Below are positions 57,321-64,000 of a stretch of 64,000 nucleotides of DNA, piece after piece. The translations under genes were made by a program, and so were the position numbers. The DNA lies in contig NZ_LWKZ01000012.1 of the NCBI RefSeq assembly GCF_001905005.1, forward strand, positions 859,061 through 923,060, read 5' to 3'. The stretch is from Streptomyces sp. CB02923. Lineage in GTDB: Bacteria; Actinomycetota; Actinomycetes; Streptomycetales; Streptomycetaceae. A model generated the notes under the pieces. It had not been told where the DNA came from. It did no database searches and saw nothing but the letters and a program-made list of their open reading frames with translations. The stretch's first letter is position 1. Every line of letters starts with the position of its first letter.

Positions 57321-59582
57321 ATGGGCATCGGAATCACACCGGAGCAAGGGGAGCTGGCCGAAGCGGTACGAGGATGGGCGGCCCGTGCCGTGCCTCCGGA
57401 GGAGCTGCGCAAGCTGCTCGACGCCGGGCCCGGCCGCCGCGGCCGCCCCGCGTACTGGGACGGACTCGCCGCGATGGGCCTGCTCGGACCGCACCTGCCG
57501 GAGGAGTGCGGCGGTGGCGGCGGCGAACTGCTCGATCTCGCCGTGGTGTTGGAGGAGACCGGCCGCGCCGCACTGCCCGGCCCGTACCTGCCCAGCGTGC
57601 TCGCCTCCGAACTGCTGCTGCGCGGCGGCGCCCCGGACCTGGTGCGCGCCCTGGCCGCAGGGGAGCGCATCGGAGCCGTCGCGCTCGGCGCGGGCACGCT
57701 CCGCGCGGCCGGGACGGCGGACGGATACGTGCTGGACGGCACCGCGCCGCCCGTCCTCGGCGGCGGCGACGCCGACCTGATCGTCCTGGCGGCGGAGGCG
57801 GCGGAGGCGGCGGAGGCGGCAGAGGTGTCGCAGGTGCCGGATTCGGCGGAGGCGGGAGCAGCGCCGGAGCCGGCCCGTACCGTCTGGCTCGCCGTCGATG
57901 CCGGAACGCTCTCCGTACGGGTGCCGTCCGCCGCCGACCCGACGCGGCCGGCCGCGCGCGTGACGGCCGAGAACGTCACCGTCCCGTCCGCACGGGTGCT
58001 GGACATCGACTCCGCCCTCGTACGGGACCTGGCCGCGGCGCTGTTCGCCGCAGAGGCATGCGGCACGGCGGACTGGGCGCTGCACACCGCCGCCGCGCAC
58101 GCCGCCGTACGTGAGCAGTTCGGGCGGCCGATCGGTCAGTTCCAGGCCGTCAAACACCTCTGCGCGGACATGCTCGTACGCGTCGAGCAGGCCCGCGCCC
58201 TGGCATGGGACGCGGCGCGCGCGGCGGACGAGGCCCCGGCGATCCGCGGCATGGTCGCCGCGCTGGCCGCAGCCACCGCTCTGGACGCCGCCTTCACCTG
58301 CGCCAAGGACTGCATTCAGATCCTCGGCGGCATCGGCTTCACCTGGGAGCACGACGCACATCTGTACCTGCGGCGGGCGACGGTTGCCCGCCAACTGCTG
58401 GGCAGCGGCACCGGGCACCGGCTGCGGGCGGCCGGGTACGGCGCCGGGGGCACCCGCCGCGAGCTGCGCATGGACCTCCCCGTGGAACGGTCGCGGGAGG
58501 CGTCCCGGTACCGCGAGGAGGCCCGCGAGGTGATCGCGAAGGTGCGCGGCCTGGACCCCGGAGCCGTACGCCGCGAGCTCGCGCCCACCGGGTACGCGGC
58601 GCCGCACCTGCCCGCCCCGTACGGCCTGGGCGCCGGCCCCGTGCAGCAGCTGGCCGTCCAGCAGGAACTGCGCGACGCGGGCGTCCGGATCAGCGGCCTG
58701 GGCATCGCCACCTGGGTGGTGCCCTCCCTGATCACCTACGGGACCCCGGAGCAGAAGGAGCGCCACCTGCTGCCGACGCTCCGCGGCGACCAGCTGTGGT
58801 GCCAGCTGTTCTCCGAGCCGGAGGCCGGGTCCGACCTGGCCGCGCTGCGGACCCGGGCCGAGCGGGTGGACGGCGGCTGGCGGGTCAACGGCCAGAAGGT
58901 GTGGACCTCGGGGGCCCAGTGGGCGGGGCACGGTATCCTGCTCGCCCGTACGGACCCGGAGGCGCCCAAGCACCAGGGCCTGACCTTCTTCCTTGTCGAC
59001 ATGTCGGCAGCCGGTATCGAGGTGCGGCCCCTGCGGGAGATCACCGGCGACGCGCTCTTCAGCGAGGTGTACTTCGACGACGTCCTGCTCCCGGCGGACG
59101 CGGTGGTGGGCGAGGTGGACGACGGCTGGAGGGTGGCCCGGCACACCCTCGGCAACGAACGCGTCCACATGGCCGACCAGGTGACCTTCGGCACCGGCCT
59201 GGAAGCGCTGATCGAGCGGTCCGCCGGGCTGGACGGCGCGGTACGCGAGCGGGTGGGCGCGCTCGCCGCCGAGGCGCACGCGCTGGCGTGCATCGGGTTG
59301 CGCACCACCCTGAAGCAGGTGGCGGGCCGGGAACCGGGCGCCGGGGCCAGCATCCGCAAGCTGGTGCAGACGCAGCACCAGCAGAAGGTCGCCGAGCTGG
59401 CCCTCGAACTCCTCGGCCCGGAGGGCGCGACGGGGGAGGGCGACGCGGAACGCGCCCTGCACGGCTTCCTGATGTCCCGCTGCCTGACGATCGCGGGCGG
59501 CACCACACAGGTCCAGCTGAACGTCGTCGCGGAACGGCTGCTCGGCCTGCCGAGAGACCCCGAGCCGCGCCCGGTCATCTGA
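57321..59582 (+). CDS. Fused two-domain acyl-CoA dehydrogenase (FadE34-like)
   Basis: A 753-residue single chain holding two acyl-CoA dehydrogenase units. Domain 1 (about 1-360) ends with CIQILGGIGFTWEHDAHLYLRRA. Domain 2 (about 380-750) has the flavin segment LWCQLFSEPEAGSDLAALRTRAERVDGGWRVNGQKVWTSGAQ and ends TIAGGTTQVQLNVVAERLLGLPRDP. Fused chains of this kind include FadE34 (ChsE3) of M. tuberculosis, which dehydrogenates cholesterol side-chain CoA esters; most ACADs are single-domain. An AEAAEAAEAAE stretch (about 155-165) is a local repeat. A perfect operator lies 11 bases upstream. The thiolase gene follows after 40 bases. Confidence 0.88.
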   Translation: MGIGITPEQGELAEAVRGWAARAVPPEELRKLLDAGPGRRGRPAYWDGLAAMGLLGPHLPEECGGGGGELLDLAVVLEETGRAALPGPYLPSVLASELLLRGGAPDLVRALAAGERIGAVALGAGTLRAAGTADGYVLDGTAPPVLGGGDADLIVLAAEAAEAAEAAEVSQVPDSAEAGAAPEPARTVWLAVDAGTLSVRVPSAADPTRPAARVTAENVTVPSARVLDIDSALVRDLAAALFAAEACGTADWALHTAAAHAAVREQFGRPIGQFQAVKHLCADMLVRVEQARALAWDAARAADEAPAIRGMVAALAAATALDAAFTCAKDCIQILGGIGFTWEHDAHLYLRRATVARQLLGSGTGHRLRAAGYGAGGTRRELRMDLPVERSREASRYREEAREVIAKVRGLDPGAVRRELAPTGYAAPHLPAPYGLGAGPVQQLAVQQELRDAGVRISGLGIATWVVPSLITYGTPEQKERHLLPTLRGDQLWCQLFSEPEAGSDLAALRTRAERVDGGWRVNGQKVWTSGAQWAGHGILLARTDPEAPKHQGLTFFLVDMSAAGIEVRPLREITGDALFSEVYFDDVLLPADAVVGEVDDGWRVARHTLGNERVHMADQVTFGTGLEALIERSAGLDGAVRERVGALAAEAHALACIGLRTTLKQVAGREPGAGASIRKLVQTQHQQKVAELALELLGPEGATGEGDAERALHGFLMSRCLTIAGGTTQVQLNVVAERLLGLPRDPEPRPVI

Positions 59583-59622
59583 GCCCCGCACGATCCGACT
59601 CCGAGCGGCCCCAGGAGGGCAG

Positions 59623-60840
59623 ATGGCAGACACGGTCGGCAAGGCCTACATCGTCGGTGTGGGTATGACGAAGTTCGAGAAGCCCGGGACGCGGGACCGG
59701 CAGTACTGGGACATGGCGAAGGAGGCCGGCGGCAAGGCGCTCGCCGACGCCGGAATCCCGTACGGCGACATCGAGCAGGTACCGGCCGGCTACTGCTACC
59801 AGGCCTCCACGGCCGGGCAGCGCGCCGTCTACGAGCTGGGCCTGACCGGCATCCCCGTCTACAACGTCAACAACAACTGCGCGACCGGCGCCACCGCGCT
59901 GATGATGGCCCGGCAGTTCGTGGCCTCCGGCCTCAACGACTGCGTACTGGCCCTCGGCTTCGAGAAGATGCAACGCGGAGCGCTCGGCGGCGGCGCGGAC
60001 AGCGGCGACTTCGCGGCGTCACCCGTGGCCCGCCACTACGGCGTGATGGCCGCCGCGCACGGCTTCGATACGACACCGCCCACCGCCCAGATCTTCGGGA
60101 ACGCCGCACGGGAACACATGGACCGGTACGGCACCACCGAGCGGCAGCTCGCCGCGGTCGGCGCCAAGAACCACCGGCACTCGGCGGACAACCCGAACGC
60201 CCAGTTCCAGGACGTCTACACGGTCGAGGAGATCCTCGCGGCCCGCACCGTCCACCGGCCGCTGACCAAGCTCCAGTGCTCGCCGACCTCCGACGGCTCG
60301 GCCGCCGCCGTCGTCGCCTCCGAACGGTTCGTCCGCGAACACGGGCTGGCGGACCGGGCGGTGGAGATCGCCGCGCAGGCCATGACCACGGACACGGAGG
60401 ACAGCTTCGCGTCCGGGTCCTGCATCGACGTCGTCGGCCGGCCGATGTCCCGGGCGGCGGCCCGGCAGGCGTACGAGGCGAGCGGCCTCGGCATCGAGGA
60501 CGTGGACGTGATCGAGCTGCACGACTGCTTCTCGGTCAACGAACTCCTGACGTACGAGGCGCTGGGCATGTGCGCGGAGGGCGAGTCCGGGAAGCTGGCC
60601 GAGGACGGGGCCACCACCCACGGCGGGCGGTGGGTGGTCAATCCGTCCGGCGGTCTGATCTCCAAGGGCCACCCGCTCGGCGCGACCGGCCTGGCACAGG
60701 CCGCCGAGCTGGTGTGGCAGCTGCGTGGGGCAGCGGGCGCACGGCAGGTACCGGGCGCGCGCGTCGGGCTGGCGCACAACATCGGGCTGGGCGGCGCCGC
60801 GGTCGTGACGCTGCTCCGGAGGCCGTGCGGGGCGTCGTAA
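59623..60840 (+). CDS. SCP-x/Ltp-type thiolase
   Basis: A 405-residue thiolase of the lipid-transfer-protein group. The nucleophilic Cys86 is in NVNNNCATGATALMMA, followed by the family-specific IELHDCFSVNELLTYEALG and the catalytic His in GHPLGATGLAQAAEL; the C-terminal Cys of classical thiolases is missing, as in the Ltp group. There is no SCP2 domain. Such enzymes carry out the final thiolytic or retro-aldol steps of sterol side-chain shortening. AGGAGGG precedes the ATG. It shares an operon with the FadE34-like gene (40-bp gap). Confidence 0.88.
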   Translation: MADTVGKAYIVGVGMTKFEKPGTRDRQYWDMAKEAGGKALADAGIPYGDIEQVPAGYCYQASTAGQRAVYELGLTGIPVYNVNNNCATGATALMMARQFVASGLNDCVLALGFEKMQRGALGGGADSGDFAASPVARHYGVMAAAHGFDTTPPTAQIFGNAAREHMDRYGTTERQLAAVGAKNHRHSADNPNAQFQDVYTVEEILAARTVHRPLTKLQCSPTSDGSAAAVVASERFVREHGLADRAVEIAAQAMTTDTEDSFASGSCIDVVGRPMSRAAARQAYEASGLGIEDVDVIELHDCFSVNELLTYEALGMCAEGESGKLAEDGATTHGGRWVVNPSGGLISKGHPLGATGLAQAAELVWQLRGAAGARQVPGARVGLAHNIGLGGAAVVTLLRRPCGAS

Positions 60841-60917
60841 GCCTTGCGGCCTAGGACCTGTGCCGGGCGGCGTCCGGGCCGATAATCCGATACCAAGAAC
60901 GTGTGCCGGGTGCAACT

Positions 60918-62366
60918 ATGGAGACCATGCCCCCGACAGCCGCTCCCGCCACGCTGCCCGAAAACGCCCGCCGCACACCGCCGCCCGCCTGGATCGTGAC
61001 GCTGCTGGTCTGCGCCGGACAGTTTCTCGTCGTCCTCGACGTCTCGGTCGTCAACGTCGCGCTGCCGAGCATGCGCACCGGCCTCGGACTCAGCGAGCTG
61101 GGCCTGCAGTGGGTGGTCAACGCGTACGTGATCACCTTCGCCGGTTTCATGCTGCTCGGCGGCCGGGTGGCGGACCTCTTCGGGCGCAAACGCATATTCG
61201 TCGTGGGGCTCACCCTCTTCACCGTCGCCAGCCTGGCGGGCGGCCTGGCGCAGGAGTCCTGGCAGCTGATCGCGGCCCGCACGGTCCAGGGCGTCGGCGC
61301 GGCCGTGCTCTCCCCGGCCACCCTCACCATCCTCACCACCGCGTTCCCCGCGGGCCCGGCCCGGACCCGCGCCATCGCCACCTGGACCGCGGTCGGCGCG
61401 GGCGGCGGCGCCGCCGGCGGCCTGGTCGGCGGCGTCCTCACCGAATACCTGTCCTGGCGCTGGGTGCTGCTGATCAACGTGCCCATCGGCGCGCTGGTAC
61501 TGGCCGGCGCGCTGCTCGGGCTCACCGAGAGCCGGCGCGGCGAGGGGCGGCGGCTCGACATTCCGGGCGCCCTCCTGGTGACGGGCGGCCTCGCACTGGT
61601 GGCGTACGGCATCGTGCAGACCGAGTCGGACGGCTGGGCCTCGGCGAGCGCGCTGCTGCCGCTGGCGGCGGGCCTGCTGGTGCTGGTCGCCTTCGTGGCC
61701 GTCGAGGCCCGTACGAAGGCGCCGCTGATGCCGCTCACGCTCTTCCGGCTGCGCTCGGTGTACGCGGCGAACAGCGCCATGGTGCTGGCCGGCGCCGCGA
61801 TGTTCTCCATGTGGTACTTCCTCTCCCTCTACGTGCAGAACGTCCTCGACTACACGCCCCTCGAAGCCGGCCTCTCCTTCATCCCGCACTCGCTGAGCAT
61901 CGTGCTGGGCTCCAAGATCGCGCCCCGGCTGATGAACCGGATGGGCGCCAAGACCCTCGCCGTCGCCGGTGCGCTGATCTCCGCGGCGGGCATGGTCTGG
62001 CAGGGGCAGATGACCGCCGACGGCACGTACCTCGGCACGCTCCTCGGCCCCGGCGTCCTGATGGCCTTCGGCGCGGGCCTGACCGCCACACCGGTCGCCT
62101 CCATCGCCACCTCCGGCGCCGCCCCCTCCGACCAAGGGCTGGTCTCCGGCCTGATCAACACCTCGCGGCAGATGGGCGGCGCGCTCGGCCTGTCGATCCT
62201 GTCCACGGTGGCCACCACCCGCATCGTGGCGGGCCACGGCAGCCCGGCCGCGATGGCCGACGGGTACGCCCTCGCCTTCCAGGTCGGCACGGTCATCCTG
62301 CTGGCGAGCGTGCTACTGATGGTCCTGGCCCTGCCGCGCCGCCCCGAGGACGCCCACCATGACTGA
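60918..62366 (+). CDS. DHA2-family MFS exporter
   Basis: A 482-residue transporter with 14 helices. Motifs are VVLDVSVVNVALPSMRTGLG in helix 1, the A-motif LLGGRVADLFGRKRIF and motif C GAGGGAAGGLVGG. It belongs to the EmrB/QacA drug-efflux group. ATG at 60918 is chosen; 60903 (GTG) and 60927 (ATG) are alternatives. The next gene (SDR) overlaps its end by 8 bp, so the two form an operon. A degenerate AAGAACGTGTGCCG just upstream only weakly resembles the KstR sites. Its substrate is unknown. Confidence 0.88.
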   Translation: METMPPTAAPATLPENARRTPPPAWIVTLLVCAGQFLVVLDVSVVNVALPSMRTGLGLSELGLQWVVNAYVITFAGFMLLGGRVADLFGRKRIFVVGLTLFTVASLAGGLAQESWQLIAARTVQGVGAAVLSPATLTILTTAFPAGPARTRAIATWTAVGAGGGAAGGLVGGVLTEYLSWRWVLLINVPIGALVLAGALLGLTESRRGEGRRLDIPGALLVTGGLALVAYGIVQTESDGWASASALLPLAAGLLVLVAFVAVEARTKAPLMPLTLFRLRSVYAANSAMVLAGAAMFSMWYFLSLYVQNVLDYTPLEAGLSFIPHSLSIVLGSKIAPRLMNRMGAKTLAVAGALISAAGMVWQGQMTADGTYLGTLLGPGVLMAFGAGLTATPVASIATSGAAPSDQGLVSGLINTSRQMGGALGLSILSTVATTRIVAGHGSPAAMADGYALAFQVGTVILLASVLLMVLALPRRPEDAHHD

Positions 62367-63159
62367 CACCGCACCCACCGACCCCGCAGCCGTCCCCTTT
62401 CCCGCCACCGGCCGCCGCGTCCTGGTCAGCGGCGCCTCGCGCGGCCTCGGCCGGGCCGTCGCCCACGCCTTCGCCGAGAACGGCGACCGGGTCGCGGTGC
62501 ACTACGGATCGCGGCGCGCGGACGCCGAGGAGACCCTCGCGGCCCTGCCCGGCAGCGGCCACGTCCTGCTCGGCGCCGACCTGGCCGACCCGGCCGGTGC
62601 CGCCGCCCTCGTCGGCGCGGCCGTCGAGGCCCTCGGCGGCATCGACGTCCTGGTGAACAACGCCGCCGTCAACACCCCGCACCCGCCCGCCACCACCCCG
62701 TACGACGCGTGGACCGCCGCCTGGCAGCAGCACGTCGCGGTCAACCTGCTGGGCACCGCGCACCTCAGCCACGGCGCGGCCCAGGCGATGATCGCGCAGG
62801 GCACCGGCGGCCGGATCGTCAACATCGGCTCCCGCGGCGCCTTCCGCGGCGAGCCCGACCACCCCGCCTACGGCGCCACCAAGGCCGCCGTGCACGCACT
62901 CGGCCAGTCCCTCGCCGTCGCCCTCGCCCCGCACGGCATCGCGGTGGCCTCCGTCGCCCCCGGCTTCATCGACACGGACCGGGTGTCCCACCGCCTGACC
63001 GGCGCCGAAGGCACGGCGATCCGCGCCCAGAGCCCGTTCGGCCGGGTCGCGGCACCGGAGGAGATCGCGGCGGCCGTACGGTGGCTGTCCTCCCCGGAGG
63101 CCCAGTGGAGCTCGGGCGCGGTACTGGACCTCAACGGGGCGTCCCATCTGCGGACGTGA
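62359..63159 (+). CDS. Short-chain dehydrogenase/reductase (FabG-like)
   Basis: A 266-residue SDR. The cofactor loop GASRGLG is at 25-31, followed by the NNAAV element, Ser158, and YGATK (Tyr171, Lys175). A basic HYGSRRADAEE after strand 2 points to NADP(H). It ends with SGAVLDLNGASHLRT. It reduces a keto group on a carrier- or CoA-bound or free substrate. It overlaps the MFS gene by 8 bp; the pair may make and export, or detoxify, a single metabolite. Confidence 0.9.
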   Translation: MTDTAPTDPAAVPFPATGRRVLVSGASRGLGRAVAHAFAENGDRVAVHYGSRRADAEETLAALPGSGHVLLGADLADPAGAAALVGAAVEALGGIDVLVNNAAVNTPHPPATTPYDAWTAAWQQHVAVNLLGTAHLSHGAAQAMIAQGTGGRIVNIGSRGAFRGEPDHPAYGATKAAVHALGQSLAVALAPHGIAVASVAPGFIDTDRVSHRLTGAEGTAIRAQSPFGRVAAPEEIAAAVRWLSSPEAQWSSGAVLDLNGASHLRT

Positions 63160-63234
63160 CCGGGGCGGCCGGGGGTTCGCGCGACCCCGCCGGAAGCCTT
63201 CCCTCCGCCGGGGCGCGGTGGCAGCGTCCGCGGC

Positions 63235-63627
63235 ATGGCGAACATCCCCGCGGATCTTTCGTACACCAAGGACCACGAATGGGTCCGGGTCAGAGGCGAT
63301 CAGGTCACCGTCGGCATCACCGACCACGCGCAGCGGCAGCTGGGCGACATCGTCTATGCCGAACTGCCCAAGCAGGGCGAGCGGTTCGAGGCGGGCGACG
63401 CGTTCGGCTCGCTGGAGTCGGTCAAGGCCGTCACCGAGGTCTACGTACCGCTGACCGGCACGGTCCTCGTGGTCAACGAGACCGTCAACGACGCCCCCGA
63501 GCAGATCAACGACGAGCCGTACGGCGCGGGCTGGCTGATCGTCCTCCGCCTGTCCCGGCCCGCCGAACTCGACGCCCTGCTGAACGCGAAGGGCTACGAG
63601 AGCTACCTCCAGGAGGAGCGGGCCTAG
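63235..63627 (+). CDS. gcvH: Glycine cleavage system H protein
   Basis: A 130-residue lipoyl carrier. The lipoylated Lys64 sits in FGSLESVKAVTEVYVPL, the N-terminus has YTKDHEWVRVRGDQVTVGITDHAQRQLGDIVYAELP and the C-terminus GWLIVLRLSRPAELDALL. It shuttles the aminomethyl group between GcvP, GcvT and Lpd. It stands alone here; gcvT is not in view. In Streptomyces gcv genes are often under a glycine riboswitch, but the 75-bp leader here is too short and shows no such pattern. Confidence 0.95.
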   Translation: MANIPADLSYTKDHEWVRVRGDQVTVGITDHAQRQLGDIVYAELPKQGERFEAGDAFGSLESVKAVTEVYVPLTGTVLVVNETVNDAPEQINDEPYGAGWLIVLRLSRPAELDALLNAKGYESYLQEERA

Positions 63628-63649
63628 ACCTCGCCCCCCCCCGCTCGCC

Positions 63650-64000
63650 CTACAGCCAGCCGTTCTGGCGGGCGGTGCGGACCGCCTCCATGCGGTTGCG
63701 GGTGCCGGTCTTGCCGATGGCCCCGGAGAGGTAGTTGCGTACCGTCGCCTGCGAAAGGTGCAGCTTCCCGGCGATGTCGGCGACGGTCGCCCCGTCCACG
63801 GCGGCGGTCAGCACGTCGCGCTCACGCTGGGTCAGCGGATTGGGCCCCGCGCTGAGCGCGGCGGCGGCCAGCCCCGGATCGATGACCTGCTCCCCGGCCA
63901 GCACCCGCCGGATCGCCGCCGCCAGATTCTCCACCGGCCCGTCCTTGACCAGGAACCCGGAGGCCCCCGCCTCCATCGCCCGCCGCAGGTACCCGGGCCG
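63650..64000 (-). CDS. LuxR-family response regulator (partial, runs off right edge)
   Basis: The last 116 residues of a NarL/FixJ-type regulator. The end of the receiver domain has RPGYLRRAMEAGASGFLVKDGPVENLAAAIRRVLAGEQVIDPGLAAAAL (switch Lys in VKDGP). The DNA-binding domain is LTQRERDVLTAAVDGATVADIAGKLHLSQATVRNYLSGAIGKTGTRNRMEAV. It is close to DesR-type regulators of Streptomyces two-component systems; the cognate kinase would be upstream, outside the window. Convergent with gcvH (22-bp gap). Confidence 0.92.
   Translation of the reverse strand, partial: RPGYLRRAMEAGASGFLVKDGPVENLAAAIRRVLAGEQVIDPGLAAAALSAGPNPLTQRERDVLTAAVDGATVADIAGKLHLSQATVRNYLSGAIGKTGTRNRMEAVRTARQNGWL

Noticed and set aside
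60895..60908. AAGAACGTGTGCCG as a sixth KstR-type site before the MFS/SDR pair
   Set aside because: Three of the eight defined positions of the TnnAACnnGTTnnA motif differ, and it overlaps possible start codons. Too weak to list as an operator.
63160..63234. Glycine riboswitch before gcvH
   Set aside because: The gap is only 75 bases and has no tandem aptamer pattern.

Overview
The window is high-GC chromosomal DNA of a Streptomyces-type actinomycete. The evidence is pervasive G/C third-codon bias, GTG and TTG starts with GGAGG-type ribosome sites, stop/start overlaps of the ATGA and GTGA kind, mycothiol-dependent DinB-type enzymes, an F420-type oxidoreductase, and a SapB/AmfS-type morphogen cluster. 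No rRNA, tRNA, CRISPR array, phage or intact insertion sequence was seen. Both ends cut through genes: an HNH nuclease on the left and a LuxR-type regulator on the right.

Left part (0-24 kb). This is mostly household and accessory genes. They include a FetB-like permease, a manganese exporter behind a yybP-ykoY riboswitch whose conserved 5' box overlaps the preceding stop codon, a HAD phosphatase, a DHA2 efflux pump with a C-terminal MarR-like domain, small hypothetical genes, a head-to-head pair of 5'-truncated genes (9.7-10.7 kb), a Cu/Zn superoxide dismutase-like secreted protein, an aldo/keto reductase, a serine hydrolase, an ECF sigma factor with its partner gene, a stand-alone ctaD with a small membrane gene, and a DUF6230/DUF6114 pair. 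Many gaps hold short tandem repeats with periods of 7 to 26 bp.

Steroid-type regulon (24-27, 35-39, 47-51 and 57-61 kb). A CYP125-like P450, a FadA5-like thiolase, a metallo-hydrolase, an aldehyde dehydrogenase with a 3Fe-4S ferredoxin, a glycosyltransferase/methyltransferase/cyclase-fold operon, a FadE34-like fused acyl-CoA dehydrogenase and an Ltp-like thiolase are scattered through the window. Five near-identical 14-bp palindromes (consensus TAGAACnnGTwtCA) lie in front of these transcription units. They match the published KstR motif, and a KstR-like TetR gene sits beside the 47.7-kb site. The ring-degradation genes are not in this window, so side-chain shortening or a related isoprenoid role is the safest reading.

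Vitamin B12 operon (28.9-35.6 kb, minus strand). A cobalamin riboswitch precedes a surface-anchored toroid protein, a second anchored protein, EcfT, a fused double ATPase and an ECF S component, all coupled by 1-4 bp overlaps.

Class III lanthipeptide cluster (38.8-46.7 kb). The order is a divergent gene of unknown function, a LanKC synthetase, a 38-residue AmfS/RamS-like precursor with two SxxSxxxC motifs and a six-glycine linker, an attenuator hairpin, two ABC exporters and a convergent RamR-like regulator. This is the aerial-mycelium surfactant (SapB/AmfS) system, with a distinct core peptide.

Right part (51-64 kb). Here lie a mycothiol-dependent enzyme, an orphan antitoxin beside the stub of its toxin, a luciferase-like oxidoreductase, a proline/glutamine-rich membrane protein, an amidase, a methyltransferase, an MFS/SDR pair and gcvH.
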